From Prevotella sp. (lineage in GTDB: Bacteria; Bacteroidota; Bacteroidia; Bacteroidales; Bacteroidaceae): DNA of 37,465 bases. The stretch covers positions 1 through 37,465 of the forward strand of contig JAFZUS010000057.1 in NCBI GenBank assembly GCA_017618275.1, given 5' to 3'. This document shows, one piece after another, positions 15,520 through 25,971 of the stretch. Position numbers and translations under genes: made by a program. The notes under the pieces were generated by a model. That model ran no database searches, had not been told where the DNA came from, and saw only the letters and a list, made by a program, of their open reading frames with translations. Numbering within the stretch: position 1 is the stretch's first letter; each line of letters begins with the position of its first letter.

Positions 15520-17784
15520 ATGGATGATGAGCAAACCAGACAAGAACTTGCGGATGAGCAATTAATCAATGATGCTTTCCAGAAACTGTTGGACAGTTAT
15601 TTGGCATCGCGCCATCGCAAGAAGGTTGACCTGATTACCAAGGCCTTCAACTTCGCACGCCAGGCACACAAGGGTGTCAGGCGGTTGTCTGGCGAGCCCT
15701 ATATCATGCATCCTATCGCAGTGGCCCAAATCGCATGCGAGGAAGTCGGTTTAGGCTCTACGAGCATCTGCTCTGCCCTACTCCATGATGTAGTCGAGGA
15801 TACTGACTATACCGTTGAGGACATAGAAAACATATTCGGGGCAAAGATTGCACAGATTGTCGACGGACTGACCAAGATCAGTGGTGGTATATTTGGCGAA
15901 CAAGCCTCTGCCCAGGCAGAGAACTTCAAAAAGTTACTGCTGACAATGAGTGATGACATTCGAGTCATCCTCATCAAAATTTGCGACCGTCTGCACAATA
16001 TGCGCACGCTGGAGTCACAACCCGCCAACAAACAATACAAGATTGCCGGCGAAACGCTCTATATCTACGCTCCCCTTGCCAACCGCTTCGGCCTCTACAA
16101 AGTAAAGTCGGAATTGGAGAACCTCAGTTTCCGTTTCGAGCACCCCGACGAGTATGCATCCATCGCCAAGAAACTGGAATCAACCCAACAACAGCGTGGA
16201 ATTCTCTTCGAACAGTTCAAGGCTCCCATCATGGAAGCGCTCGATAAGATGGGGATCGATTATGAAATCAAGCAACGTGTGAAGACACCTTATTCTATCT
16301 GGAATAAGATGCAGAACAAGCATGTGACCTTTGAGGAAATATATGACATTCTTGCAGTCCGTATCATCTTCACGCCAAAAGTTAGGGAAGAAGAGATCAA
16401 CGAGTGTTTTAGTATCTATGTGGCCATCTCAAAGATTTATAAGTCGCACCCAGATCGTATGCGCGACTGGCTCAGTCATCCGAAGGCCAACGGTTATCAG
16501 GCCTTGCACGTCACACTGATGTCAAAGACGGGTCAGTGGATAGAGGTACAGATTCGCTCTGACCGCATGGACGAAGTCGCAGAACAGGGATTCGCGGCCC
16601 ATTGGAAATATAAGGACGGACTCGAGGATGAAGAGTACACCGAGGATGAGGCAGAACTTAACGACTGGCTCCGTACCATCAAGGAGATCCTCGACGACCC
16701 ACAGCCTGATGCCATGGATTTCCTCGATACCATCAAACTCAACCTCTTTGCCAATGAGATATTTGTCTTTACGCCCAAGGGCGAGATCAAGACAATGCCT
16801 GCCGGTTGTACAGCCCTCGACTTTGCCTTCTCCATCCACACCTTCCTCGGCAGCCACTGTATAGGGGCTAAGGTTAATCACAAACTGGTACCGCTCAGTC
16901 ACAAACTGAACAGCGGCGATCAGGTGGAGATTCTGACCTCCAAGTCACAACATGTCAGCCCATCGTGGATCAACTTCGTATCCACTGCCAAGGCTAAAGC
17001 CAAAATACAGGCCATCCTGCGCCGCGATAGCAGAGAGACCTTAAAAGCCGGAGAAGATATCTTACAAGAATTCCTCAAAAAGAACGAGATGGATTTGACG
17101 CCAGCCATCATTGATCAGTTGGCAGAGTTCCATGACATCCCCAAACGAAATGATTTCCTGATTGCCTTGGGCGAGAAGACAGTGCTGTTAAGTGAAAAAG
17201 ACCTGGACGAACTGCACGGCAACAATAAAAAGCAGGACGGTAAGTCGGGCTGGCGCAAGTACATCCCGTTCATCGGCAACAAAAAAGAAGATTTGCCCAA
17301 GCAGGAACTCTTTATCGTGCCAGAGAAGTTCAACCGCAAGAAGCCCATTTACATTTCAGAAGAGAATATCAACCAGTACAAGTTCATGGGTTGCTGCCAT
17401 CCCATACCTGGCGACGATGCCCTCGGCTACATCAACAACAAGAACCAAATAGAGATTCACAAACGGGCCTGTCCTGTTGCTGCTAAGTTGAAGACCAGTT
17501 ACGGCAACCGTATACTGGATATCAAGTGGGACATGCACAAGAAACTCTTCTTCGATGCAACCATACGACTGGGGGGTATAGACCGTGTAGGACTGCTCAA
17601 CGAGGTGACACAGATCATTTCTGCACAGATGAATGTAAACATCCACACCGTGAACATCACTTGCGAAGGGGGTATCTTCGACGGCTCCATCGAACTGCGA
17701 GTCCACGACCGCGAAGATGTCAAGACCATCATAGACAACCTCAAGTCGGTGGCAGACTTAAAGGAGATCTCACAAATTATCTAA
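15520..17784 (+). CDS. rel: Bifunctional (p)ppGpp synthetase/hydrolase (Rel/SpoT)
   Basis: This 754-residue protein is a full-length RSH enzyme. The HD hydrolase domain (about 45-200) keeps H50, H64, the HD pair 89-90 and the ED pair in HDVVEDTDYT, so hydrolysis should be intact. The synthetase domain shows KTPYSIWNKMQNK, EIYDILAVRIIF and NGYQALHVTLM. A TGS domain follows (VFTPKGEIKTMPAGCTALDF), then the conserved-cysteine region (KFMGCCHPIPGDDALGY) and a C-terminal ACT domain (RVGLLNEVTQIISAQMNVNI). It makes and destroys the alarmone (p)ppGpp on starvation. Last gene of the parA run; its stop codon touches the stop codon of the convergent MerR gene without any spacer. Confidence 0.96.
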   Translation: MDDEQTRQELADEQLINDAFQKLLDSYLASRHRKKVDLITKAFNFARQAHKGVRRLSGEPYIMHPIAVAQIACEEVGLGSTSICSALLHDVVEDTDYTVEDIENIFGAKIAQIVDGLTKISGGIFGEQASAQAENFKKLLLTMSDDIRVILIKICDRLHNMRTLESQPANKQYKIAGETLYIYAPLANRFGLYKVKSELENLSFRFEHPDEYASIAKKLESTQQQRGILFEQFKAPIMEALDKMGIDYEIKQRVKTPYSIWNKMQNKHVTFEEIYDILAVRIIFTPKVREEEINECFSIYVAISKIYKSHPDRMRDWLSHPKANGYQALHVTLMSKTGQWIEVQIRSDRMDEVAEQGFAAHWKYKDGLEDEEYTEDEAELNDWLRTIKEILDDPQPDAMDFLDTIKLNLFANEIFVFTPKGEIKTMPAGCTALDFAFSIHTFLGSHCIGAKVNHKLVPLSHKLNSGDQVEILTSKSQHVSPSWINFVSTAKAKAKIQAILRRDSRETLKAGEDILQEFLKKNEMDLTPAIIDQLAEFHDIPKRNDFLIALGEKTVLLSEKDLDELHGNNKKQDGKSGWRKYIPFIGNKKEDLPKQELFIVPEKFNRKKPIYISEENINQYKFMGCCHPIPGDDALGYINNKNQIEIHKRACPVAAKLKTSYGNRILDIKWDMHKKLFFDATIRLGGIDRVGLLNEVTQIISAQMNVNIHTVNITCEGGIFDGSIELRVHDREDVKTIIDNLKSVADLKEISQII

Positions 17785-18141
17785 TTACTGCAGATAGTCG
17801 AGTTGCTTCTTCAAGGCTTGCAGTTCTGTACGGACGCCGATAAGCGTTTCAAGCACATCGGTCTTTTTATCGGCGCCCTTACGGTTCTGACTTAGGATCT
17901 TCTTGGCAGCAGCAAGTTTGAAGCCTCGCACCTTCACCAAATTATGAATCACACGAATCTGCTCAATATCCTTTTCCTGATACTGACGTATCTTAGCGGG
18001 ACCGCTCGTCTTCGGTTTCAGGTATGGAAATTCCTGTTCCCAGTAACGAAGCGTACTCTCATTCAACCCAAACATCTTAGCGACTTCGCTGATGTTATAA
18101 TACAATTTGAGGTTTTTGTTCAGATTCAGTGCCATACTCAC
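17785..18141 (-). CDS. MerR family transcriptional regulator
   Basis: This 118-residue protein has a MerR-type winged helix-turn-helix at about residues 14-85: YYNISEVAKMFGLNESTLRY, WEQEFPYLKPKTSG, RQYQEKDIEQIRVIHNLV and KVRGFKLAAAKKIL. It ends in a short coiled coil (ETLIGVRTELQALKKQLDYL) and has no effector-binding domain or metal-binding cysteines. It starts 16 bases after alaS ends and is likely co-transcribed. An alternative start at the third codon (18135) is possible. Target genes are unknown. Its stop abuts that of rel. Confidence 0.9.
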   Translation of the reverse strand: MSMALNLNKNLKLYYNISEVAKMFGLNESTLRYWEQEFPYLKPKTSGPAKIRQYQEKDIEQIRVIHNLVKVRGFKLAAAKKILSQNRKGADKKTDVLETLIGVRTELQALKKQLDYLQ

Positions 18142-18157
18142 ATTATTTGATTTGTTG

Positions 18158-20833
18158 CTATAGGCTTGCTAATTCCACCACCTTATCGACGGCAGCAGAA
18201 AGGCCATCCACATTCTTACCGCCAGCCTGAGCGAAGTGGGGTTGACCACCGCCACCACCCTGAATAAGTTTGGCAGCCTCGCGTACCATCTGTCCGGCAT
18301 TAAGCCCATGATCGCTGACCATATCATCACTCATCATGATAGAGAGTTGGGGTTTATTGTCGGCATGGGTACCCAGTACACAAAGCAGAGAACTGTCTAC
18401 GGCTGCACGAATCTTGAAGGCAAGGTCCTTGGCGGCAGCAGGATTCATGGGCAATACAGCAGTTACCACCTTTACGCCATTCACCTCGCGGGCCTTCCCA
18501 ACCAACTGTTTAGCGGCACGCTCAACAGCCTGAGCCTGGAATCCCTCGATTTCTTTCTTCATGGAATCATGCTCGTCGATGTATTTCCTGATAACACCTT
18601 GCAGGTCCTTGGCATTGTTGAAGAATGCCTTGACAGCCTTCAGCATATCCTCCGTCTGATACAGCAGTTCCTCGCATTCCCTGCCGGTCTTGGCCTCAAT
18701 ACGACGGATACCGGCAGCAACAGAACTTTCAGAGATAATCTTGAAGAATCCTATCTTACCCGTAGCCTTGGCGTGGATACCGCCACAGAACTCACACGAA
18801 GGTCCGAAGCGAACCACTCGCACCTTATCGCCGTATTTCTCACCGAAAAGGGCAATGGCGCCTAGTTTTTTGGCCTCCTCAAAGGGTACGTCACGATGTT
18901 CGTCGAGTTGGATATCCTGACGGATCATATCGTTTACCATCCGTTCCACCTCACGGATCTGCTCGTCATTCACCTTCTCAAAGTGAGAGAAGTCGAAACG
19001 CAGCGTATCAGGCGATACAAACGAGCCCTTCTGTTCCACGTGGTCGCCCAGAACCTGCTTCAGGGCATAGTCGAGCAGGTGGGTAGCGGTATGATTGGCG
19101 GCAGAAGCATCACGTTTGTCTGTGTCCACACAGGCCATGAACTGGGCCGTAGGATCCTTCGGCAACTGCTTCACGATGTGTACCGTCTGGTTGTTCTCAC
19201 GCTTGGAATCGATGATCTCGATGGTCTCGGCCTCATTGCAGATCACGCCACAATCGCCAACCTGACCACCCATCTCGCCATAGAACGGGGTATAGTCGAG
19301 TACAAGTTCATAGAACTCGTTCTTCTTCTGCGTCACCTTACGATAACGGAGAATACGACACTCGTATTCCGTATAGTCATAGCCCACGAACTGCTGTTCA
19401 CCTGCGGCGAGTTCCGTCCAGTCGGAGTTCTCGACAGCAGCAGCATTACGGGCACGTTCCTTCTGTTTCTGCATTTCAACGTTAAACTGCGCCTCATCCA
19501 CTGTAAAGCCGTTCTCACGACAAATGAGTTCCGTCAGGTCGAGAGGGAAACCGTAGGTATCGAACAGACGGAAAGCCTGAACACCATCCAACTCAGTCTT
19601 TCCCTGTCCCTTCAGGTCGTCCATGGCTTTGTCAAGCAGGGAGATACCCTTGTCAAGGGTACGCAGGAATGCATCCTCTTCTTCTTTGATCACCTTGGTG
19701 ATAAGTTGCTGCTGAGCCTTCAACTCTGGGAAGGCATCACCCATTTCAGCCACCAAAGTAGGCACAAGTTTATGCAGGAAACCGTCTTTCTGTCCGAGGA
19801 AGGTATAGGCATAGCGCACAGCACGGCGCAGGATACGACGGATGACGTAGCCCGCCTTCGCATTCGAAGGCAACTGTCCGTCAGCAATCGAGAAACTGAC
19901 AGCACGAAGATGGTCGGCGCAGACACGCATAGCCACATTGATCTCATCCTGCCTAGGATCACCTAGGTTATTCCTAGGATTGCCTAGGTTTTCTTCCTCA
20001 AAGGTCGTATATTTCAGGCCGGTGATAGCCTCCTCAGCCTTGATGATGGGCTGGAAGATGTCAGTATCATAGTTGGAGTGCTTGCCTTGCAGCATACGGA
20101 CAAGGCGCTCAAAACCCATACCCGTATCAATCACGTTCATCGAGAGTTTCTCGAGAGAACCGTCAGCCTTGCGATTGAACTGCATAAACACGAGGTTCCA
20201 AATCTCAATCACCTGAGGATCGTCCTGATTCACCAGTTCGCGACCACTCTTTCCGCTGGCTGCACGCTGCTCAGGGGTACGAGAATCCACATGAATCTCC
20301 GAGCAAGGACCACAAGGACCCGTATCGCCCATCTCCCAGAAATTATCGTGCTTGTTGCCATTGATGATGTGATCCTCAGGCACATGCTTGGCCCAATACT
20401 TGGCAGCCTCATCATCGCGAGGGATATTCTCTTCGGGCGAACCCTCGAAGACGGTTACATACAGATTCTCCGGATTCAGTTTCAGCACATCCACGAGATA
20501 TTCCCACGCCATATCAATGGCACCCTCCTTAAAATAGTCGCCAAACGACCAGTTGCCGAGCATCTCGAACATCGTGTGGTGATACGTATCATGACCCACC
20601 TCTTCCAGATCGTTGTGCTTACCACTCACGCGGAGGCACTTCTGTGTATCGGCACGGCGGCGCGGCTCCGGGTCGCGTGTACCTAATATAATATCCTTCC
20701 ACTGGTTCATACCAGCGTTGGTAAACATCAGTGTGGGGTCATCCTTGATGACCATCGGGGCTGAGGGCACGATAGCGTGCTGTTTCGACTCAAAGAACTT
20801 CTTGAATGAGTCGCGAATCTCGTTTGCTGTCAT
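18158..20833 (-). CDS. alaS: Alanyl-tRNA synthetase
   Basis: This 891-residue class II synthetase charges tRNA-Ala. The catalytic core shows [36 protein letters not shown] (positions partly recalled as the family's signature [10 protein letters not shown]), [12 protein letters not shown] and the motif 3 region [16 protein letters not shown]. The editing domain has [11 protein letters not shown] and [14 protein letters not shown], the conserved zinc-type His/Cys set. The C-Ala end has the [14 protein letters not shown] segment. It is somewhat longer than many bacterial forms. Part of the excess is at about residues 282-294 ([13 protein letters not shown]), encoded by four CCTAGG repeat units just before the conserved [14 protein letters not shown] standard promoter precedes it. 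Confidence 0.96.
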   Translation of the reverse strand: MTANEIRDSFKKFFESKQHAIVPSAPMVIKDDPTLMFTNAGMNQWKDIILGTRDPEPRRRADTQKCLRVSGKHNDLEEVGHDTYHHTMFEMLGNWSFGDYFKEGAIDMAWEYLVDVLKLNPENLYVTVFEGSPEENIPRDDEAAKYWAKHVPEDHIINGNKHDNFWEMGDTGPCGPCSEIHVDSRTPEQRAASGKSGRELVNQDDPQVIEIWNLVFMQFNRKADGSLEKLSMNVIDTGMGFERLVRMLQGKHSNYDTDIFQPIIKAEEAITGLKYTTFEEENLGNPRNNLGDPRQDEINVAMRVCADHLRAVSFSIADGQLPSNAKAGYVIRRILRRAVRYAYTFLGQKDGFLHKLVPTLVAEMGDAFPELKAQQQLITKVIKEEEDAFLRTLDKGISLLDKAMDDLKGQGKTELDGVQAFRLFDTYGFPLDLTELICRENGFTVDEAQFNVEMQKQKERARNAAAVENSDWTELAAGEQQFVGYDYTEYECRILRYRKVTQKKNEFYELVLDYTPFYGEMGGQVGDCGVICNEAETIEIIDSKRENNQTVHIVKQLPKDPTAQFMACVDTDKRDASAANHTATHLLDYALKQVLGDHVEQKGSFVSPDTLRFDFSHFEKVNDEQIREVERMVNDMIRQDIQLDEHRDVPFEEAKKLGAIALFGEKYGDKVRVVRFGPSCEFCGGIHAKATGKIGFFKIISESSVAAGIRRIEAKTGRECEELLYQTEDMLKAVKAFFNNAKDLQGVIRKYIDEHDSMKKEIEGFQAQAVERAAKQLVGKAREVNGVKVVTAVLPMNPAAAKDLAFKIRAAVDSSLLCVLGTHADNKPQLSIMMSDDMVSDHGLNAGQMVREAAKLIQGGGGGQPHFAQAGGKNVDGLSAAVDKVVELASL
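19952..19988. repeat. CCTAGG repeat array, four units inside alaS
   Basis: CCTAGG occurs at 19952, 19962, 19973 and 19983 (spacings 10, 11, 10). The single 11-base step keeps the frame reading [13 protein letters not shown]. It sits in a poorly conserved linker of AlaRS ahead of the [10 protein letters not shown] helix. Confidence 0.9.
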
Positions 20834-20873
20834 TATCTTATGAATGTTTTATCTGTAAATTTGAAATCGTATG

Positions 20874-20904
20874 CAAAGGTACGCATTTTCCACGATACAG
20901 CCAA
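20874..20904 (-). promoter_or_regulatory. Bacteroidetes-type promoter for alaS
   Basis: On the minus strand TTG (20902-20904), 20 bases, then TACCTTTG (20874-20881), located 41 bases before the alaS start. Confidence 0.75.
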
Positions 20905-20968
20905 AGGATTCTATTTCTTTTTTTCATTTACTACATCTATATGTTTTATCATAGAGTGACATTTTATG

Positions 20969-21052
20969 TTTTCAAATTGAAGATACCTGTTCTTAAATTA
21001 AAGATACATGTTTTAAAATTGAGAACATAAGTTTCCAAATTGAATATAAAAA
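20969..21052. repeat. Four tandem 21-bp AT-rich repeats
   Basis: Units start at 20969, 20990, 21011 and 21032, with the shared core AAATTGA(A)GATAC at a constant 21-base step (variants AAATTGAAGATACCTG, AAATTAAAGATACATG, AAATTGAGAACATAAG, AAATTGAATATAAA). It lies between the divergent alaS and topoisomerase genes. A weaker unit may precede it. An open frame passes through because 21 is divisible by three; I do not regard it as a gene. It fills most of the 308-base gene-free stretch 20834-21141. Confidence 0.75.
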
Positions 21053-21104
21053 ATATCTGCAAGAAAAAAAACATCAAATCCTCGTCTTTCTCATTTTTTT
21101 TTCG

Positions 21105-21112
21105 TAATTTTG
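21105..21112 (+). promoter_or_regulatory. -7 box for the topoisomerase operon
   Basis: TAATTTTG (TAnnTTTG) lies 29 bases before ATG 21142. No exact TTG at -33. Its position argues against the upstream in-frame ATG at 21040, which would lie before the transcription start. Confidence 0.55.
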
Positions 21113-21141
21113 CACACAGAAACAAAAGACCAATAATCACA

Positions 21142-23838
21142 ATGGACGACGAAATAAAAGACGAGGAGATTTTGGAACAGCAGGAGTCGGAAGGCGCAGC
21201 AGAAGGCCATTCCGACTATAAGCCCGTGAACCGCTTCGATGCAGCAGCGGTACATCATCTGAGCGGCATGTACCAGAACTGGTTTCTGGATTATGCCTCC
21301 TACGTGATTCTGGAGCGAGCCGTGCCGAATATCGAAGACGGATTCAAGCCTGTTCAGCGCCGTATCATGCACTCGATGAAGCGCATGGATGACGGCAGAT
21401 ACAACAAGGTGGCGAACATAGTGGGTCATACGATGCAGTTCCACCCCCACGGTGATGCTTCCATTGGCGACGCGCTCGTGCAAATGGGACAAAAGGACCT
21501 GCTTGTGGACACCCAGGGAAACTGGGGAAACATCCTCACAGGCGACAAGGCCGCTGCCCCTCGATATATCGAAGCCCGACTTTCCAAATTCGCCCTCGAC
21601 ACCGTGTTCAACCCCAAGACCACCGAGTGGCAACTCAGTTACGACGGACGAAACAAGGAGCCTATCACACTGCCAGTCAAATATCCCCTGTTACTGGCAC
21701 AAGGTGCAGAAGGTATTGCCGTAGGCCTTTCGTCCAAGATACTTCCTCATAACTTCTGTGAGATCTGCGATGCTGCCATCAGTTATCTGCACGGACAAGA
21801 GTTCCACCTCTATCCCGACTTCCAGACGGGTGGTAGCATCGACGTCTCAAAATACAACGATGGTCAGCGTGGCGGTATGCTGAAGGTGCGTGCTAAAATC
21901 GAGAAACTTGACCAGAAGACGCTCGTCATCCGCGAACTGCCTTACTCCAAGACTGTCGGCACCCTCATCGAGAGCATCACAAAGGCCATCGAGAAAGGAA
22001 AGATCAAGGCAAAGCGTGTGGACGATCTGACCTCTGCACAAGTAGAGATCCAGATACATCTGATGCCAGGTGTTTCAAGCGACAAGACCCTTGATGCCCT
22101 CTTCGCCTTCACCGATTGCGAGATCAACATCTCACCCAACTGTTGTGTCATCAAAGAGGAGAAACCACAGTTCCTTACCATTAGCGATGTGCTCATCCAT
22201 AATGTGGAACATACCAAGGACCTGATTCGTCAGGAACTGGAAATCCGCAAGAACGAACTGTTAGAGCAACTCCACTTCCAGTCATTGGAAAAGATCTTCA
22301 TAGAAGAGCGCATCTATAAAGACAGACAGTTCGAGCAGGCACCTAACATCGACAAGGTCTGCGAGCATATCGATGATCGTCTGACACCCTACTACCCCAC
22401 CCTCATACGCGAGGTGACCAAGGACGACATCCTGAAACTGTTGGAAATCAAGATGCAGCGCATCCTGAAGTTCAACAAGGAGAAAGCGGATGAACTGATG
22501 GCACGTATCAAGGCGGAAATTGAGGAGATTGACCGTGATCTGGCCAATCTGACAGAAGTGACTGCCAGTTGGTTCCAATTCCTCAAGGACAAATACGGCA
22601 AGGATCATCCGCGACTCACGGAAATCCGCAATTTCGACACCATTGAGGCTACGAAGGTGGCTGAGGCCAACCAGAAACTCTACATCAACCGCACCGACGG
22701 CTTCATCGGCACAGGTCTGAAGAAAGACGAGTTCGTATGCAACTGTTCCGACATCGATGATATCATCATCTTCTACAAAGACGGCAAATACAAAGTCATC
22801 CGTGTGGCAGAAAAAGTGTTCGTTGGCAAGAACGTGCTCCATCTGCAGGTGTTCAAGAAGAACGATTCACGTACCATCTACAATGTGGTCTATCGCGACG
22901 GGAAAAAGGGCTTCTACTATATGAAGCGCTTCAACGTGACCTCAATGACCCGTGACAAGGAGTACGACCTGACTCAAGGAACGCCCGGCTCGAAGGTGAT
23001 GTACTTTACTGCCAATCCGAATGGCGAGGCGGAAATCATCAAAGTGACACTCGACCCGAATCCGAAACTAAAGAAGATATTCATTGAACAGGACTTCTCG
23101 GAAGTGATGATTAAAGGGCGTACCTCGAAAGGTAATCTGCTGACTAAGAACCCCGTACACCGCATCGGACTGAAGAGTCACGGACATTCGACACTCGGTG
23201 GAAGAAAAGTCTGGTACGACCCGGATGTGAATCGTCTGAACTACGATGAGCACGGACGACTGCTCGGAGAGTTCTACGACGAAGACCAGATACTCGTCAT
23301 CCTCGACAATGGTGACTTCTACCTGACCTCCTTCGATCTGAACATCCATTTCGAAGAGAACATCCTACGCATCGAGAAATACAACGCCAACAAGGTATGG
23401 ACGGCTGTTCTCTTCGACGCTGACAATCAGGGGTATCCCTACCTGAAACGTTTCTTGATGGATGCCTCGAAGAAGAAGCAGAACTGGCTCAGCGATAATC
23501 CCGCCTCAAAACTCGTCCTGTTGACAGATGTCGTCTACCCGCTTATCAAGGTCACTTATGGCGGAGCCGATGAATTCAGGGGCTCCGAGGAGATTGATGC
23601 TGAGCAATTTATCGCCGTCAAGGGTTTCAAGGCCAAAGGCAAGCGCATCAGCACTTATCAGATTGAGAGCATCGAAGAACTTGAACCTACCCGTTTCCCC
23701 GAAGAGCCGGAAACTCCAGAAAGCCCCGATAATCCGGAAGAAACCGACGAAAATCTTGACCCCGATGCCGGCAAGAGTGAAGAACAGGTACGCGATGAAC
23801 TGACAGGACAATTAAGACTGTTTGACGATGAGGTTTAG
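21142..23838 (+). CDS. DNA gyrase/topoisomerase IV subunit A
   Basis: I chose ATG 21142 (898 residues, [10 protein letters not shown]) because the longer frame from 21040 adds 34 lysine- and phenylalanine-rich residues that run through the AT-rich repeat and the -7 box. The breakage-reunion core has [47 protein letters not shown] and the active tyrosine 142 in [12 protein letters not shown]. The C-terminal beta-pinwheel is present but lacks a clear GyrA box (QRRGGKG-type), which favours topoisomerase IV subunit A (ParC) over GyrA, so I leave the symbol blank. It cuts and rejoins duplex DNA with the ATPase subunit, which is not in the window. The acidic E/P-rich tail ends by overlapping the next gene. 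Confidence 0.92.
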   Translation: MDDEIKDEEILEQQESEGAAEGHSDYKPVNRFDAAAVHHLSGMYQNWFLDYASYVILERAVPNIEDGFKPVQRRIMHSMKRMDDGRYNKVANIVGHTMQFHPHGDASIGDALVQMGQKDLLVDTQGNWGNILTGDKAAAPRYIEARLSKFALDTVFNPKTTEWQLSYDGRNKEPITLPVKYPLLLAQGAEGIAVGLSSKILPHNFCEICDAAISYLHGQEFHLYPDFQTGGSIDVSKYNDGQRGGMLKVRAKIEKLDQKTLVIRELPYSKTVGTLIESITKAIEKGKIKAKRVDDLTSAQVEIQIHLMPGVSSDKTLDALFAFTDCEINISPNCCVIKEEKPQFLTISDVLIHNVEHTKDLIRQELEIRKNELLEQLHFQSLEKIFIEERIYKDRQFEQAPNIDKVCEHIDDRLTPYYPTLIREVTKDDILKLLEIKMQRILKFNKEKADELMARIKAEIEEIDRDLANLTEVTASWFQFLKDKYGKDHPRLTEIRNFDTIEATKVAEANQKLYINRTDGFIGTGLKKDEFVCNCSDIDDIIIFYKDGKYKVIRVAEKVFVGKNVLHLQVFKKNDSRTIYNVVYRDGKKGFYYMKRFNVTSMTRDKEYDLTQGTPGSKVMYFTANPNGEAEIIKVTLDPNPKLKKIFIEQDFSEVMIKGRTSKGNLLTKNPVHRIGLKSHGHSTLGGRKVWYDPDVNRLNYDEHGRLLGEFYDEDQILVILDNGDFYLTSFDLNIHFEENILRIEKYNANKVWTAVLFDADNQGYPYLKRFLMDASKKKQNWLSDNPASKLVLLTDVVYPLIKVTYGGADEFRGSEEIDAEQFIAVKGFKAKGKRISTYQIESIEELEPTRFPEEPETPESPDNPEETDENLDPDAGKSEEQVRDELTGQLRLFDDEV

Positions 23839-24634
23839 CAGGCTTTTATTCATCTTGTTAATAATATGCAGTACTGCAACTGCCCAGCCCACTGACTCCA
23901 CCCAGGTCAGGACTTCTGTCAATATGATAGGTGTTGGCAACACGAATATCCTCGACACCTATCTGTCACAGGAGAAGTTTTCAGGCATAGGGCTCTCCTA
24001 CCTCCACCTGAGTGAATGGCAAGGCAGGAACTATCGTTGGAGTACAATTATGCAACAGGAAGTCAATTTCGCTTCTACCCAAGACCGAAGTGAAAAGGCA
24101 ACCGAACTACAAGGCGACTACAGTTTCTTCTGGGGGAAGTATTACAATTGGAACATTCTGGATCATCGGCTCAAGATACAGGCAGGAGGCTTGGTTAATG
24201 CCAATATCGGTTTTATCTACAACACCGTAAACTCCAATAATCCGGCACAAGCCCGTCTTTCTGCCCAATTGATGCCATCCGGCATTGCCACATACAACTT
24301 CACCCTTTGGAAAAAGCATTTCGCCTTGCGATATGAACTGGACCTGCCACTCGTAGGTATCATGTTCAGTCCCAACTACGGACAATCATACTATGAGATT
24401 TTCAGTCAGGGAAACTACGACCACAATGTCGTGCCTACGACCTTTATCAGTGCCCCCAACCTACGCCAGCAACTGTCCATCGACTGGAATGCCGGACGCA
24501 CGTGGACACTCCGTGTCGGCTATCTGGGGCACTACCAACAGGCCCAAGTGAACAACCTCAAATCGCACATCTATGCCCATCGGGTGATGATAGGCGTTGT
24601 CAAGCGATTCCAAACCCTCCGCTACCGTCCATGA
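23828..24634 (+). CDS. DUF3316 family exported protein
   Basis: Start at ATG 23828, giving [20 protein letters not shown] as signal peptide and an 11-base overlap with the topoisomerase stop (an in-frame TTG at 23822 is less likely). The 268-residue product is rich in aromatic amphipathic strands ([32 protein letters not shown]) and looks like an outer-membrane barrel or barrel-associated protein. I recognise the family as DUF3316, which is restricted to Bacteroidetes; no function is known. It overlaps the S41 peptidase by ATGA, so the three genes form one transcript. Confidence 0.75.
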   Translation: MRFSRLLFILLIICSTATAQPTDSTQVRTSVNMIGVGNTNILDTYLSQEKFSGIGLSYLHLSEWQGRNYRWSTIMQQEVNFASTQDRSEKATELQGDYSFFWGKYYNWNILDHRLKIQAGGLVNANIGFIYNTVNSNNPAQARLSAQLMPSGIATYNFTLWKKHFALRYELDLPLVGIMFSPNYGQSYYEIFSQGNYDHNVVPTTFISAPNLRQQLSIDWNAGRTWTLRVGYLGHYQQAQVNNLKSHIYAHRVMIGVVKRFQTLRYRP

Positions 24635-25644
24635 AGCATCTCTGCATCTCCCTACTTTGTCTGATGGCTCTGCTCTTCCTCGCCTCCTGTGTTGACGAAG
24701 AGGAATTACCAAACACTCCACAGGGTAACTTTGAGGCTCTTTGGAAAATCATTGACGAACATTACTGCTTCTTCGATTATAAGCAGCATGAATACGGACT
24801 TGACTGGAACGATGTTTATAATAAGTATAATGTACGCGCGAAAGAAAACCTCAACAAAGAACAACTCTTTGAAGTTCTTACCGATATGTTAGGCGAATTG
24901 AAAGACGGTCACGTAAACCTATCGACAGCCTTCGACTATGGACGCTACTGGGCTTGGCACGAAGACTATCCCACCAATTTTAGTGACACTCTGCAACGTA
25001 TCTATCTCGGAACCGACTACCGTATCGCCTCCAGTCTCCAATATACCATACTTGACGACAATATCGGCTATGTCTATTGTGGCAATTTCCAGAATGGCTT
25101 TGGCGAAGGCAACATCGATGAAGTCATCCAATACCTGATGCTGTGCAATGGACTGATCCTTGACATACGCAACAACGGAGGAGGCAATCTGACCTATGCA
25201 GAGAAACTGGCCGCACGGTTCTGCCAGGAAAAGACACTGGTTGGCTATCTGCAGCACAAAAACGGCAAAGAGCACAACAATTTCTCTGAGATGAAAGAGC
25301 AATACATCGAGCCATCCAGTAATCTGAGGTGGCTAAAGCCCGTTGTGGTTCTGACTAACCGCCACGTTTTCAGTGCTGCCAACGAATTTGTGAAATATAT
25401 GAAATGTATGCCCCAGGTAAAGATAGTCGGCGACAAGACAGGCGGTGGTGCAGGCTTGCCATTCTCCAGTACACTACCCAATGGTTGGACAGTCCGTTTC
25501 TCAGCCTGTCCGATGTATGACCGACAGCGCCAGCATACGGAGTTTGGCATAGAGCCCGACTATCCTGTCAGCCAAAAAGACGCAGATTTTGTCGACGGAA
25601 AAGACACTTTGATAGAATTTGCCCGTAAACTTTTGGTGGAATGA
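24631..25644 (+). CDS. S41 family peptidase lipoprotein
   Basis: ATG 24631 overlaps the DUF3316 stop as ATGA and gives a lipoprotein signal with lipobox LASC (Cys20); the longer frame from 24502 is buried in the preceding gene. The 337-residue product has an N-terminal helical region ([17 protein letters not shown]), [10 protein letters not shown], then the S41 core: [20 protein letters not shown], the probable nucleophile Ser248 in [11 protein letters not shown], and [13 protein letters not shown] with Lys269 as a candidate general base. S41 enzymes (C-terminal processing type) degrade or trim exported proteins. A PDZ domain is very short or missing. It is probably anchored in the inner or outer membrane, facing the periplasm. 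Confidence 0.9.
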   Translation: MKHLCISLLCLMALLFLASCVDEEELPNTPQGNFEALWKIIDEHYCFFDYKQHEYGLDWNDVYNKYNVRAKENLNKEQLFEVLTDMLGELKDGHVNLSTAFDYGRYWAWHEDYPTNFSDTLQRIYLGTDYRIASSLQYTILDDNIGYVYCGNFQNGFGEGNIDEVIQYLMLCNGLILDIRNNGGGNLTYAEKLAARFCQEKTLVGYLQHKNGKEHNNFSEMKEQYIEPSSNLRWLKPVVVLTNRHVFSAANEFVKYMKCMPQVKIVGDKTGGGAGLPFSSTLPNGWTVRFSACPMYDRQRQHTEFGIEPDYPVSQKDADFVDGKDTLIEFARKLLVE

Positions 25645-25663
25645 ATAAAATTTAGTACCTTTG
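25633..25663 (+). promoter_or_regulatory. Bacteroidetes-type promoter for tRNA-Leu
   Basis: TTG (25633-25635), 20 bases, TACCTTTG (25656-25663), 29 bases before the tRNA. The -33 element lies inside the end of the S41 peptidase gene. Confidence 0.75.
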
Positions 25664-25692
25664 CACCCGCGTTTTCAGAAAACCACGGATAT

Positions 25693-25774
25693 GCGCTTGT
25701 GGCGGAATTGGTAGACGCGCCAGACTTAGGATCTGGTGGCTCAGGTCGTGTAGGTTCGAGTCCTATCAGGCGCA
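25693..25774 (+). tRNA. tRNA-Leu (anticodon TAG)
   Basis: The acceptor stem GCGCTTG pairs with CAGGCGC (one G-U pair), with discriminator A at 25774. The D arm contains GGCGGAATTGGTAGACGC, typical of leucine tRNAs. The anticodon stem CCAGA/TCTGG encloses the loop CTTAGGA with anticodon TAG, reading CUA-type leucine codons. A long variable arm and the T arm GGTTCGAGTCC follow. The 3' CCA is not encoded, as is common in this phylum. Confidence 0.96.
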
Positions 25775-25780
25775 CAAAAC

Positions 25781-25821
25781 ATATCCCCGGAATGATCCAA
25801 ATGCTATCTTTTCGGGGATAT
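25781..25821. repeat. Inverted repeat downstream of tRNA-Leu
   Basis: ATATCCCCG (25781-25789) pairs with CGGGGATAT (25813-25821) around a 23-base loop. No T-run follows directly, so it may be a weak terminator or an RNA processing structure. The rest of the gap to 25971 is AT-rich with a T8/A7 run at 25861-25875 and a promoter. Confidence 0.55.
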
Positions 25822-25887
25822 ATCGTACCAAAACGACGGTATTTTATCACAAATTCCTCGTTTTTTTTAAAAAAACATAAAATTTTC

Positions 25888-25918
25888 TTGGCAGTTTCAA
25901 AATAAATTCCTAATTTTG
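25888..25918 (+). promoter_or_regulatory. Bacteroidetes-type promoter for the collagen-like lipoprotein gene
   Basis: TTG (25888-25890), 20 bases, TAATTTTG (25911-25918), 53 bases before the ATG at 25972. Confidence 0.75.
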
Positions 25919-25971
25919 CCACGAATTATGTAGAATCAACATATATATGTCTAATTATAATTTTAAATTCA

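Noticed and set aside
19033-19043. GTTCCACGTGG, resembling half of a parS site, 5.7 kb from parB
   Set aside because: Only the first 11 of 14 bases fit the palindromic consensus I remember and it encodes conserved-looking alaS residues; coincidence is likely.
18896-19966. Plus-strand open frame of 356 codons opposite alaS
   Set aside because: It lies fully antisense to a clearly conserved alanyl-tRNA synthetase, has no recognisable motif, and is a codon-bias shadow.
21040-21141. 34-codon N-terminal extension of the topoisomerase subunit
   Set aside because: It passes through the AT-rich repeat and the -7 box, is Lys/Phe rich without family similarity, and the family start fits ATG 21142.
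24502-24630. 43-codon extension of the S41 peptidase
   Set aside because: It is the shadow of the DUF3316 frame; the lipoprotein signal starts at 24631 with an ATGA overlap.
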